Source: PALSA-894 sp963734185
GTDB taxonomy: Bacteria > Pseudomonadota > Alphaproteobacteria > Rhizobiales > Xanthobacteraceae
Assembly: GCA_963734185.1 (NCBI GenBank)
Contig: CAVTGA010000001.1
Coordinates: 930,001 to 994,000, forward strand
Direction of reading: 5' to 3'
DNA: 64,000 nt
In this document: piece after piece, positions 35,110 to 44,534 of the stretch
Layout of the letters: each line of letters begins with the position of its first letter
How positions within the stretch are numbered: position 1 is the first letter of the stretch
The notes under the pieces: model-generated
Databases searched by the model: none
The model's input: the letters and a program-made list of their open reading frames with translations, nothing else
Told to the model about the DNA's origin: nothing
Translations under genes and position numbers: made by a program

Positions 35110-36702
35110 TCAGGATTTGCGGAACGCGACCGACTTGAAGAACACCTGGTTCTCCGGATGCACCGGCACGTCGAGGAAGTTCTTCATCGCGTGCGCCAGC
35201 ACCTGATGGTGGATCGCGATGTAGAGCTGGTCGGCGGCGAACTGTTTCCAGATCTGCGCGATCGCGGCATTGCGCTTGGCAATGTCGGTTTCCGCGGACA
35301 GGCCTTGGATCAGCGTGTCCATGGCCGGATTGGAGTAGCGCGTCGGGTTCCAGCTGCCGAACTTGTCGGTGCGCGTGTGGTAGAGATAGCTGAAGATGTA
35401 TTCGCTATCGTAAGTCGGCACGCCCCAGCCGAGCAGATAGAAGTCGGTTTCCGCCTTCTGGATCAGCGGGAAGTGCAGCGACTTCGACTGCGACACCAGG
35501 TTGGCCTTGATGCCGATCTGGCCGAGCATGCCGACCGCGGCCTGGCAGATTGCCTCGTCATTGAGATAGCGGTCGTTCGGGCAGTTCAGGCTGACCGAGA
35601 AGCCATTGGGATATCCGGCCTCGCCGAGCAGCGCCTTGGCGCGCGCGACGTCGACGCGCGGCAGGGCGTCGAGCTCCTTGGTGTAGCCGTTGACGAACGG
35701 CGGCACGATGGCGCCGGCCGGCACCGACTGCGTGCGCATGACCACGCGCTGGATCGCTTCGCGGTTGATCGCCATGTTCATGGCCTGGCGCACGCGCACC
35801 TCGGCGAACGGGTTCTTGCCCTTGACGTCGGAGGAGCGCAGTTGCGGCGAGCCGACGTCCATGCCGAAGAAGATGGTGCGGTTCTCGGGTCCGGTCGTGA
35901 CCTTCAGGCTCGGCGAACCTTTCAGGCGCTCGATGTCCTGCACCGGGACGTCCTGGACGAAATCGACCTCGCCGGACAGCAGCGCCGCGACGCGCGTCGC
36001 GTCGGCCTTGATCGGGGTGAGCACCAGCTCGGTGATCTCCATCGGAGATTCGCTGCGGCCCCAATAGGCGTCGTTGCGCTTGAACACGGTCTTCACGTCC
36101 GGCTCGCGCGACACCAGCGCGAACGGTCCGGTGCCGTTGGCGTTGCGCACCGCGAAGTTCTCTTCCTTGTTCTTGAAGTCCTGCACCTTGGCGGCGTTGT
36201 TCTGCTCCGCCCACTCCTTGTCCATCATGAAGATGTTGGTGAGGCTCTCGACCAGGATCGGGTTCGGGCCCTTGGTCTTGATGCGCACCGTGTGGGCGTC
36301 GGCCTTGGTCACGGCGTCGACCGAGGTGAGGTAGCCTTTGTAGTCCGAGGTCGGCTGGCGCGCGCGCTCGAAGGTGAAGATCACGTCGTCGGCATCGAAC
36401 GCGTTGCCGTTGTGGAATTTCACGCCCTGGCGCAGCTTGAACTCCCAGACCGTCGGGTCTTCGGTGATGCGCCAGGACAGGGCGAGCGTCGGGATCAGCT
36501 TGCCGTCATGGGCGCGCTCGACCAGCGGCTCGTAGACTTGGCGGTTGACGTTGGCGGTCGGTCCCTCGTTCTGCGCGTGCGGATCGAGGGTGAGGGCGTC
36601 GCCCGAACGCGACCACTTGATCGAGCGGGCATCGGCGGCACTGAGGCCGAGCGCCGTGGCGGTCAGCAGCGCCACAGTCAAGACTTTGAGTCTGTTGGAC
36701 AT
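35110..36702 (-). CDS. peptide-type ABC transporter substrate-binding protein 1 (family 5)
   Basis: 530 aa. Signal peptide 'MSNRLKVLTVALLTATALGL', then 'IKWSRSGDALTLDPHAQNEG', 'VWEFKLRQGVKFHNGNAFDA', 'NANGTGPFALVSREPDVKTV' and 'YPNGFSVSLNCPNDRYLNDE', the SBP_bac_5 pattern. Periplasmic peptide, opine or oligosaccharide binding. The start is supported by the ribosome site 'ggaggcgaaa'. It belongs to the first permease set; a REP palindrome and 216 bases separate it from the second permease set, so it may have its own promoter. Confidence 0.93.
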   Translation of the reverse strand: MSNRLKVLTVALLTATALGLSAADARSIKWSRSGDALTLDPHAQNEGPTANVNRQVYEPLVERAHDGKLIPTLALSWRITEDPTVWEFKLRQGVKFHNGNAFDADDVIFTFERARQPTSDYKGYLTSVDAVTKADAHTVRIKTKGPNPILVESLTNIFMMDKEWAEQNNAAKVQDFKNKEENFAVRNANGTGPFALVSREPDVKTVFKRNDAYWGRSESPMEITELVLTPIKADATRVAALLSGEVDFVQDVPVQDIERLKGSPSLKVTTGPENRTIFFGMDVGSPQLRSSDVKGKNPFAEVRVRQAMNMAINREAIQRVVMRTQSVPAGAIVPPFVNGYTKELDALPRVDVARAKALLGEAGYPNGFSVSLNCPNDRYLNDEAICQAAVGMLGQIGIKANLVSQSKSLHFPLIQKAETDFYLLGWGVPTYDSEYIFSYLYHTRTDKFGSWNPTRYSNPAMDTLIQGLSAETDIAKRNAAIAQIWKQFAADQLYIAIHHQVLAHAMKNFLDVPVHPENQVFFKSVAFRKS

Positions 36703-36841
36703 TTTCGCCTCCAGGGGAAACGGGAGTAATGCGGAATAGTGCGATACTGAGGTTGTTTTATCGCGCCCGCGCGGCCTTGTCATCGCAGCTATCCTGCCGT
36801 CCTGGCGCGGCGCGTCAGCGCAGTCCCGGGACCTTATTGTG

Positions 36842-36890
36842 GCGCATGATCTTGGTCCGAAAAGTCTGTCAACTTTTCGGGATCATGCGC
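36842..36890. repeat. REP-like palindrome, third copy
   Basis: GCGCATGATC...GATCATGCGC, near-identical to 12303-12351. It stands between the two transporter halves, 27 bases after the stop of the 36918-37874 gene, and could end or attenuate that transcript. Confidence 0.85.
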
Positions 36891-36917
36891 TTGGCGCGGC
36901 GCGTCAGCGCAGCTTCG

Positions 36918-37874
36918 TTACCTCAATTTGGGATTGAGCGCGTCGCGCAGCCAGTCGCCGAGCAGGTTCACCGCGAGCACCAGCACGGCGAGCACCGTGC
37001 CGGGAAAGATCACGATCCACCACTCGCCGGAGAACAGGTACTTGTTGCCGATCTGGATCAGGGTGCCGAGCGAAGGCTGGGTCGGCGGCAGGCCGACGCC
37101 GAGGAAGGAGAGGGTGGCTTCGAGCGTGATCGCGAGCGCGAGGTTGATGGTGGCGATCACCAGGACCGGGCCCATGACGTTGGGCAGCACGTGGCGGAAC
37201 AGGATGAGCACCGGGTGCATGCCGATGAGCCGGGCGGCGAGCACGTACTCCTTGTTCTTTTCCACCAGCGTGGAGCCGCGCACGGTCCTGGCGTACTGGA
37301 CCCAGAACGACAGCCCGATCGAGAGCACCAATACCCAGAACACCAGGTTCTCGTTGCGCTGTTCGCCGAACAGCGCTCGTGCGGTGCCGTCGATCAGCAG
37401 CGCGATCAGGATCGCCGGAAAGGTCAGTTGCACGTCGGCGATGCGCATGATCACCGAGTCGGTGGCGCCGCCGACGTAGCCGGCCACGAGCCCGAGCACG
37501 ATGCCGAGCACCGCCGCAAAGGCGACCGAGAACAGGCCGACGGTCAATGAGAGCCGCGTGCCATAGAGAATGGTGGAGAAGATGTCGCGGCCCTGATCGT
37601 CGGTGCCGAGCAGGAAGCGTTTGTCGCCGCCGGCAAGCCAGGCCGGCGGGTTGTGCGAGTCGAGCAGGTTCAGCTGCCTCAGATCGAACGGATCGTGCGG
37701 CGCGATCCACGGCGCGAGCGCGGCCGCCAGCACAATGATCACGGTGACGATCGCGGCGATGACGGTCACCCGCGACCGCAACAGCGAATGGACGACGTCG
37801 CTGTTGAGAAGCGCGCCGAGCCGGTCGGTTGCCCCGATCCTGGGCACGATGGTTTCGTTGGTTTCTACCGACAT
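36918..37874 (-). CDS. peptide ABC transporter permease (DppC type), second set
   Basis: 318 aa. 'VTVIAAIVTVIIVLAAALAP', 'RFLLGTDDQGRDIFSTILYG', and the coupling region 'EYVLAARLIGMHPVLILFRH'. About six membrane helices, clearly paralogous to 33104-34051 ('SLGTLIQIGNKYLFSGEWW' parallels 'SLGTLIRVGQQFLFSGEWW'). Four bases separate it from its DppB partner. Confidence 0.93.
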   Translation of the reverse strand: MSVETNETIVPRIGATDRLGALLNSDVVHSLLRSRVTVIAAIVTVIIVLAAALAPWIAPHDPFDLRQLNLLDSHNPPAWLAGGDKRFLLGTDDQGRDIFSTILYGTRLSLTVGLFSVAFAAVLGIVLGLVAGYVGGATDSVIMRIADVQLTFPAILIALLIDGTARALFGEQRNENLVFWVLVLSIGLSFWVQYARTVRGSTLVEKNKEYVLAARLIGMHPVLILFRHVLPNVMGPVLVIATINLALAITLEATLSFLGVGLPPTQPSLGTLIQIGNKYLFSGEWWIVIFPGTVLAVLVLAVNLLGDWLRDALNPKLR

Positions 37875-37878
37875 GAGC

Positions 37879-38856
37879 CTACGCCGCCCGCGCGTCGATG
37901 CGGATGCGTGGATCGACGACCACGTACAACAGATCCACGACGAGATTGATTACGACGAAAATGAAGGCGACCAGCAGCAGGTAGGCCGACATGATCGGGA
38001 TATCGACGTTCTGCACCGCCTTGAGGAACAACAGGCCCATGCCGGGCCACTGGAACACGCTCTCGGTGATGATCGCGAAAGCGATGATGGTGCCGAGCTG
38101 CAGGCCGGCGATGGTGATGACAGGCACGAGCGTGTTGCTGAGCGCGTGACCGTAGTTGACGGCGCGGCTGGTCAGGCCGCGCGCGCGGGCGAACTTGACG
38201 TAGTCGGTGCGCAGCACTTCGAGCATCTCGGAGCGCACCAGGCGCATGATCAGCGTCATCTGGAACAGGCCGAGCGTGACCGAGGGCAGCACGATCGCCT
38301 TGAGCCCGCTCCAGGTGAGGAGCCCGGTGGTCCAGAATCCGAGGTTGACCACGTCGCCGCGCCCGAACGACGGCAGCACCTTGAACGTCACCGCGAACAG
38401 GAAGATGAGCAATATGCCGATCAGGAACGTCGGCAGCGAGATGCCGACCAGCGAGATGGTGAGGAACAGCTTCGAGAGCCACGATTCGCGGTGCAGCGCC
38501 GTGTAGACGCCCATCGGGATACCGACGACGAGGGAGAACAGCGCGGACATGAAGGCGAGCTCGATCGTCGCCGGAAAGCGCTCCACGATCAGGTCGAGGA
38601 CCGGCTTCTTGAACTGGTAGGAGAGGCCGAAATTGAGATGGACCGCGTTCCACACGAAGCGCATGAACTGCACGATCACCGGGTCGTTGAGGCCGAGCGC
38701 CTCGCGCAAGGCGGCGCGGTCCTCGATCGAGGTGTCGAGGCCGACCATCTGGTTGATCGGATCGCCGACGAAGCGGAACAGCGTGAACGCGATCAACGCC
38801 ACGACCACCATCACGAGGATGGCCTGCAGCAGCCGGCGGATCACGAAGGCGAGCAT
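37879..38856 (-). CDS. peptide ABC transporter permease (DppB type), second set
   Basis: 325 aa. 'RRLLQAILVMVVVALIAFTL', 'VGDPINQMVGLDTSIEDRAA', 'YQFKKPVLDLIVERFPATIE' and 'DYVKFARARGLTSRAVNYGH', paralogous to 34054-35037. The ATG at 38854-38856 is chosen because it starts at the first helix. Upstream are a composite repeat and the binding protein 39051-40634. Confidence 0.93.
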   Translation of the reverse strand: MLAFVIRRLLQAILVMVVVALIAFTLFRFVGDPINQMVGLDTSIEDRAALREALGLNDPVIVQFMRFVWNAVHLNFGLSYQFKKPVLDLIVERFPATIELAFMSALFSLVVGIPMGVYTALHRESWLSKLFLTISLVGISLPTFLIGILLIFLFAVTFKVLPSFGRGDVVNLGFWTTGLLTWSGLKAIVLPSVTLGLFQMTLIMRLVRSEMLEVLRTDYVKFARARGLTSRAVNYGHALSNTLVPVITIAGLQLGTIIAFAIITESVFQWPGMGLLFLKAVQNVDIPIMSAYLLLVAFIFVVINLVVDLLYVVVDPRIRIDARAA

Positions 38857-38949
38857 CGCGGGGCCGATCACGACCGAAAGGGAAGCGGGCTTGCCCGCTT
38901 CCCCGAAAGCTACAAGGCCGGTCCGCCCAAGTCTATTGGTCGGGCCCTC

Positions 38950-39050
38950 GAGCATGATCCGTTCAAGTGGAATCGGATCATGCTCTAGATTCCTTGCGTT
39001 GGTCGCGTTTTCTGCGGCGAACCGCTGCACACTTCGCCGGAAAACGCTCT
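38950..39050. repeat. composite ~100-bp dispersed repeat, copy 1
   Basis: GAGCATGATCCGTTCAAGTGG...GGATCATGCTC hairpin followed by 'tggtcgcgttttctgcggcg', then 'aaccgctgcacacttcgccg' and 'gaaaacgctc'. The same unit occurs at 52118-52220, and inverted at 49110-49212. It abuts the stop codon of 39051-40634. Confidence 0.85.
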
Positions 39051-40634
39051 CTAGTCCTTGCGGTACCAGTAGAACAGGATCTGGTTGTCGGCGCGCTGCG
39101 CCACCTTGACCTTCTTCGACACGCCCCAGGCCAGCGCCTGCTGGTGCAGCGGTATGTAGCCCCAGTCCTGGCTCTGCCCGATCTCGTAGGCTTCCTTGAT
39201 CAGCAGGTCGCGCTTGGCGGTGTCGCCTTCGACCAGGATCCGCTTGATCAGGTCCTCGACCTTCGGGTTGCAGTAGTTGCCGAGGTTGTTGTTGCCGCCG
39301 GCACCCTTCTCGTCGCGGCAGCGGTACATGTTGGCAAGCACGTTCCATGAGTTGAACGAGCCCGGCGTCCAGCCGAGCAGGTAGAACGAGGTGTCATAGC
39401 CGCCCGAGCCGAGCACCTTGGCGAAGTACTTGGCCTTGGGCTGGGCGTTGAGATTGATCTTCACATTGACGCGCGCCAGCATGGCGACGATCGCCTGGCA
39501 GATCGCCTCGTCATTGACGTAGCGGTCGTTCGGGCAGTCCATCGTCACTTCGAAGCCGTTCGGATAGCCGGCCTCGGCCAGCAAGGCCTTGGCCTTGGTC
39601 GGATCGGCCGGCGGGCGCTTGAAGTCCTTCGACAGCGGATAGAGCAGTGGCGAGATCATCAAGGCCGATGGCGTCGCGGCACCGCGCATCACCTTGTCGG
39701 CGATCGCCTGCTCGTCGATCGCGAGATAGAACGCCTGGCGCACGCGCGCGTCCTTGAACGGGTTCTTGCCCTTGACGTTGGAGTATTTCAGCTCCGGCCG
39801 ATACTGATCGAAGCCGAGGAAGATCGTGCGCAGCTCCGGCCCTTGCAGCACCTGCGTGGTCGCGTTGGCGTTGACGCGCGCGATGTCCTGCAGCGGCACC
39901 GGATCGATCCAGTCGACCTCGCCGGAGAGCAGCGCGGCGACACGCGTCGCGTCGTTGGTGATGGTGGTGAAGATCACTTCGTCGAAATTGTGCTCGGGCT
40001 TGCCCCACCAATTCGGGTTCGGCTTGAACACGGTGCGCACGCCGGCCTGATGGTTGGTGATGATGAAGGGCCCGGTGCCGTTGGCATTGAGCGCGGCGTA
40101 GCTCATCTGCTGGCCCGCGGCCGGCTGCGGGGCGACCGAATTGTTCGCCTCGGCCCATTTTTTCGACAGGATGTACCAGGTGTCCCACTCGTAATGCAGG
40201 ATGGGATTGGGTCCGGTCAGGACGAAGTCCACGGTGTGGTCGTCAACCTTCACGGCTTTGACGTCGGGCGGAAAGCGCGTCTTGATGTCCGACCCTTGCG
40301 CATGCACGCGGCCGGTCGAGAACACCACGTCGTCGGCGGTGAAATCCTCGCCGTTGTGGAACTTCACGCCTTTGCGCAGGTAGAAGCGCCAGCGTGTCGG
40401 CTCGACCACTTCCCAGCGCTCGGCGAGGCCGGGGATGATCTTGAGGTCCTTGTCGCGCTTGGTCAGGCCCTCATAGACGTTGCCGAGCACGCCGTGGGTG
40501 AAGGTCTCATTGAGCGAATAGGGATCGAGCGACTTCAGGTCGCCCTGGAAGCCGAAGCGGAAGGTCACGGCCGACGCTTGGGTCAGCGACACGGCAGCGA
40601 ACGCAAGCACGATCAGTGCGGTACGAAATTTCAT
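39051..40634 (-). CDS. peptide-type ABC transporter substrate-binding protein 2 (family 5)
   Basis: 527 aa. Signal peptide 'MKFRTALIVLAFAAVSLTQA' followed by 'VTFRFGFQGDLKSLDPYSLN', 'GVKFHNGEDFTADDVVFSTG', 'AALNANGTGPFIITNHQAGV' and 'GWTPGSFNSWNVLANMY'. Very similar along its length to the next gene (tandem duplicates). It lies directly before the second permease pair and is probably its binding protein. Substrate unknown. Confidence 0.93.
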   Translation of the reverse strand: MKFRTALIVLAFAAVSLTQASAVTFRFGFQGDLKSLDPYSLNETFTHGVLGNVYEGLTKRDKDLKIIPGLAERWEVVEPTRWRFYLRKGVKFHNGEDFTADDVVFSTGRVHAQGSDIKTRFPPDVKAVKVDDHTVDFVLTGPNPILHYEWDTWYILSKKWAEANNSVAPQPAAGQQMSYAALNANGTGPFIITNHQAGVRTVFKPNPNWWGKPEHNFDEVIFTTITNDATRVAALLSGEVDWIDPVPLQDIARVNANATTQVLQGPELRTIFLGFDQYRPELKYSNVKGKNPFKDARVRQAFYLAIDEQAIADKVMRGAATPSALMISPLLYPLSKDFKRPPADPTKAKALLAEAGYPNGFEVTMDCPNDRYVNDEAICQAIVAMLARVNVKINLNAQPKAKYFAKVLGSGGYDTSFYLLGWTPGSFNSWNVLANMYRCRDEKGAGGNNNLGNYCNPKVEDLIKRILVEGDTAKRDLLIKEAYEIGQSQDWGYIPLHQQALAWGVSKKVKVAQRADNQILFYWYRKD

Positions 40635-40703
40635 CGAATGCCTCTTGTCCGGACCGACGGTCGCGAACGCAGGGCAGCTGCACGCCGCCCTGCGCCTTGA
40701 GCG

Positions 40704-42291
40704 TCATTCCTTGTGATAGGTGTGGAACAGGATCAGGTTGTCGGCGCGCTGGTCGAGCTTGACCTTCTTCGATACGCCCCACACCAGCGCCTGCTGGTGC
40801 AGCGGGATATAGCCCGCCTCGTCGTGCACGATCCGGTAGGCCTGCGCGATCATGGCGTCGCGCTTCTTGGTGTCGCTCTCGACCAGGACCTTGGCCGCGA
40901 GCTCGTCCACCTGCTTGTTGCAGTAGCCGCCGAGATTGAACGGCGACCCCTTGCCGGTGGCATCGCGGCAGCCGAGCAGGTTGGCCATCACGTTCCACGA
41001 GTTCGAACGAGCCGGGCGTCCACCCGAGCAGGTAGAACGAGGTGTCGAACCCGCCGCTCGCCAGCACCTTGGCGAAGTACTTGGCCTTGGGTTGCGACAG
41101 CAGGTTCACCTTGATGCCGATGCGCGCCAGCATGGCGACCGAGGCCTGGCAGATCGCCTCGTCGTTGACGTAGCGGTCGTTCGGGCAATCCATGGTCACC
41201 TGGAAGCCGTTCGGATAGCCGGCGTCGACGAGCAGCTTCTTGGCGGCTTCCGGATCGTACGGGTGGCGCTTGAACTCGGCCGCGTGCGCCTTGAACTGCA
41301 GCGGCGAGATCATCAGCGCGGACGGCTCGGCGAGGCCACGCATGACGCGCGACTTGATCGCCTCGATGTCGATCGCCTGATAGAACGCCTTGCGCACGCG
41401 GGCGTCCTTGAACGGATTCTTGCCCTTCACGTCGCTATCCTTGAGCTCCGGGCGGATCTGGTCGAAGCCGAGGAAGATGGTGCGCAGTTCCGGTCCGGTG
41501 AGCACCTGCGTGCCCGGATTGGCGTTGACGCGCTGGATGTCCTGCAGCGGCACGGGGTCGACCCAGTCGACCTCGCCGGAGAGCAGCGCAGCCACGCGGG
41601 TCGCATCGTTCGAAATGGTGCTGAAGATCACCTCGTCGAAATTATGCTCCTTCTTGCCCCACCACTTCGGATTCGGCTTGAACACCGTGCGCACGCCGGC
41701 CTGATGGCTCGTGATCATGAACGGGCCGGTGCCGTTGGCGTTGAGCGCGGCGTAGTTCATCTGCTGGCCGGTGGCCGGCTGCGGCGCGACCGTGTTGTTC
41801 GCCTCGGCCCACTTCTTCGACATGATGTACCAGGTGTCCCACTCGTAATGCAGAATGGGATTGGGACTCGGCAGGATGAAGTCGACCGTATGGTCGTCGA
41901 CCTTCACCGCCTTGGTGCCGTTCGGCTGCACGCGCGTCTTGATGTCGGAGCCGTTGGCGTAGGAGCGCTCGGTCGAGAACACCACGTCGTCGGCGGTGAA
42001 GTCCTCTCCGTTGTGGAATTTCACGCCCTTGCGCAGATAGAAGCGCCAACGCGTCGGCTCGAGCACCTCCCAGCGCTCCGCAAGGCCGGGGATGATTTCC
42101 AGCTTGGCGTTGCGCTTGGTCAATCCTTCGTAGACGTTGCCGAGCATTCCGAGCGTGAAGCTCTCGTTGAGACTGTAGGGATCGAGCGCCTTGAGGTCGC
42201 CCTGGAAGGCGAAGCGGAAGGTTGCCGCATTGCCCGGCAGCGTCGCGGCGACAGCCAGGCCGAGCGCAAGTACCAGCGTCCTGATCTTCAT
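40704..42291 (-). pseudogene. peptide-type ABC transporter substrate-binding protein 3, frameshifted
   Basis: About 528 aa if repaired. 'MKIRTLVLALGLAVAATLPG' signal peptide, 'FRFAFQGDLKALDPYSLNES', 'TNGPF'-region 'NANGTGPFMITSHQAGVRTV' and 'FYLLGWTPGSF' match the neighbour 39051-40634. One surplus base at 41004 then shifts the frame to 'ELVERDG', while the other frame continues the family pattern as 'NSWNVMANLLGCRDATGKGS' to 'RADNLILFHTYHKE'. If the base is real, the protein lacks its last ~95 residues, including much of lobe I. Otherwise it is a sequencing error. Confidence 0.85.
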
Positions 42292-42499
42292 GAAGCCCTC
42301 GCGGTAATGGGAGGTGTCCCCGCCTGGCTCCGGTACCCCGGTCCGGCGGACTTGGTCCGCAGCTTAGCCACGGTCGCCCCGGCGGGTCCAGACCGTCCAA
42401 GGTCGCAGCCGCACCCAGCCGTATCCGCGCGCTACCGCGCGGGCCCTTGCAATGACCGCGGATTCGGGCCTAGTCGGCGGCCGGCCAAGGAGTTCCGCA

Positions 42500-43663
42500 A
42501 TGCCTGTCATCGACCGTATCGCCGACCTGAACGCCGAGTTCACCGCCTGGCGGCGCGACCTGCATGCCAACCCGGAGATCCTGTTCGACGTGCACCGCAC
42601 GGCCGCGAGCGTCGCGGAGAAGCTCAAGGCCTTCGGCTGCGACGAGGTCGTGACCGGGCTCGGTCGGACCGGCGTGGTCGGCGTCATCCGCGGCCGCGCG
42701 ACAGGCACGCGGGTCATCGGACTGCGCGCCGACATGGATGCGCTGCCGCTCGATGAGCAGAGCAACCTGCCGTACCGCTCGACCATCCCCGGCCGGATGC
42801 ACGCCTGCGGCCATGACGGCCACACCACGATGCTGCTCGGCGCCGCGCGATACCTGGCCGAGACCCGCAATTTTGCCGGCACCGCTGTGGTCATCTTCCA
42901 GCCGGCCGAGGAAGGCGGCGGCGGCGGGCGCGAGATGGTCAAGGACGGGCTGATGGAGCGTTTCGGCATCGAGGAGGTCTACGGGATGCACAACTATCCC
43001 GGCCTTCCCGTCGGCCAATTCGCGATCCGGCCCGGGCCGATGCTGGCCGCGGCCGACCGCATCGTGATCGAGATCGAGGGTCTCGGCGCGCATGCAGCGC
43101 GGCCGCACCAGGGCATCGATACGGTGTTGGTCGGCGCGCAGATGGTCAATCAGGTGCAGTCGATCGTGGCGCGCAACGTCGACCCGATCGAGTCGGGGTT
43201 GATCTCGATCTGTCAGTTCCATGCCGGCACCGCCGACAACGTCATTCCGCAGACCGCGGTGCTGCGCGGCACGGCGCGCAGCCTTTCGCCCGCGGTGCGC
43301 GATGTGCTGGAGCACCGCCTGCGCGAGGTGGTGGAGGGGACGGCCAAACTCTACGGCGCCAAGGCGACGCTCACCTATCGGCGCGACTATCCGGTCACGC
43401 GCAACCATGAACGGCAGACCGAGTTCGCCGCCTCGATCGCCGCCGAGGTCGCGGGACCCGGCGGCGTCGAAACCGACACCCCGCCCCTGATGGGGGCCGA
43501 GGATTTCTCGTTCATGCTGGAGAAGCGGCCCGGCGCCTTCATCTTCTGCGGCAACGGCGACTCGGCCGGCCTGCATCATCCGGCCTACGACTTCAACGAT
43601 GCGGCGATCCCCGCCGGGGCGTCCTATTGGGTGCGGCTGGTCGAGACCGCGATGCGGGCCTGA
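42500..43663 (+). CDS. M20-family amidohydrolase (hippurate hydrolase/N-acyl-amino-acid amidohydrolase type)
   Basis: 387 aa. Metal-binding 'MHACGHDGHTTMLLGAARYL' and 'FQPAEEGGGGGREMVKDGLM', 'EEVYGMHNYPGLPVGQFAIR', the dimerisation-domain 'GLGAHAARPHQGIDTVLVGA', and 'GAEDFSFMLEKRPGAFIFCG'. Cleaves N-acyl amino acids or related amides in the cytosol. ATG 42500 is preceded by 'aaggag'. It diverges from the ABC transporter locus across a 208-base gap; an amide or peptide substrate brought in by that transporter is plausible. Confidence 0.92.
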   Translation: MPVIDRIADLNAEFTAWRRDLHANPEILFDVHRTAASVAEKLKAFGCDEVVTGLGRTGVVGVIRGRATGTRVIGLRADMDALPLDEQSNLPYRSTIPGRMHACGHDGHTTMLLGAARYLAETRNFAGTAVVIFQPAEEGGGGGREMVKDGLMERFGIEEVYGMHNYPGLPVGQFAIRPGPMLAAADRIVIEIEGLGAHAARPHQGIDTVLVGAQMVNQVQSIVARNVDPIESGLISICQFHAGTADNVIPQTAVLRGTARSLSPAVRDVLEHRLREVVEGTAKLYGAKATLTYRRDYPVTRNHERQTEFAASIAAEVAGPGGVETDTPPLMGAEDFSFMLEKRPGAFIFCGNGDSAGLHHPAYDFNDAAIPAGASYWVRLVETAMRA

Positions 43664-43681
43664 GCTCGCCGTGCGGCCGCG

Positions 43682-44416
43682 TCACTGCAGCGCAAGGCGC
43701 TGGCCGTCGAACACGGCGGGTTGGCAGGTCGCCCCGCCGGCCGACAGCGCTGCGCACAGCCGTGCCGCCACGCCCGCATTGGCGAGCGGTCCGGCGACCA
43801 GACGCAGCTCGATGCCCTTGGCGCCGTCGCGCACCGCCACGATCGGCCGCAGTCCTTCGAACAAGGTCCCTTGCCGCGCCTTGAGGGTCGTCCACTGCGC
43901 GCGCAGGCCTTCGATCGTCGTGCTGGTGCCGAGATCGATGCCGAACTCGGTCCTGGTCGCGACCGACTCGGTCGGGGCTGCGGCCGCCGGACGCGCCGGC
44001 TGCGCGGCCCCCGGAGCTGTCGTTTCCGGTGCGGAGAGGGTCGGCAACGGCGCCGAGGTCACCGGCGTGGTTGGCGCGGTAGGCGGGATCGAGCCGGTCG
44101 TGTCCAGATTACGCTCGAGCGTGCCGATGCGCGCGAGCAGCCGGTCGCGGTCGGCGGCCAGCACGCGCACCGCCTCATTGAGCCGCCGCGCCTCGCTCTC
44201 GGGGTCGAACGGCCTGACGGCGAGTTGCGGTGCGGTCCGCGTTTGCGCCGGATCGGAGCCAAAAGCGCCCGCGATGCGCCGCAGCCCGTTCTCGGTCTGC
44301 GCCGTGATGATGGCGAGCAGCACTGCGATGCAGGCGAGGCTTGCCCAGGCGCCGAGCCGCATCATCTCGTGCGGGTCGCGGACGGAGGGTTTTGTGCCGC
44401 GCGTCGTCTGCGCCAT
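43682..44416 (-). CDS. membrane-anchored protein with coiled coil and SPOR-like C-terminus
   Basis: 244 aa. Cytosolic N-terminus, one membrane helix ('LGAWASLACIAVLLAIITA'), a heptad-rich stretch ('SEARRLNEAVRVLAADRDRL'), a Pro/Thr/Ala-rich linker, and a C-terminal 'GIELRLVAGPLANAGVAARL' that resembles SPOR domains that bind septal peptidoglycan. A role at the division site is likely but not proven. It is divergent from glmU, whose product feeds peptidoglycan synthesis. Confidence 0.65.
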   Translation of the reverse strand: MAQTTRGTKPSVRDPHEMMRLGAWASLACIAVLLAIITAQTENGLRRIAGAFGSDPAQTRTAPQLAVRPFDPESEARRLNEAVRVLAADRDRLLARIGTLERNLDTTGSIPPTAPTTPVTSAPLPTLSAPETTAPGAAQPARPAAAAPTESVATRTEFGIDLGTSTTIEGLRAQWTTLKARQGTLFEGLRPIVAVRDGAKGIELRLVAGPLANAGVAARLCAALSAGGATCQPAVFDGQRLALQ

Positions 44417-44534
44417 CCGGCGACTCCGAGGGCGAATCAAAGGCTATTGAAAACGTTAGCAGAATCCAGCAGTCCTGACCCGCACGGCGCGGCCTGCGCG
44501 CCTCTGCGCGATGTTTTTCCACCGGAAGGTCGTG

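Noticed and set aside
34327..36729. Long plus-strand open frame opposite the permease and binding-protein genes
   Set aside because: Shadow of genes with strong ABC-transporter motifs.
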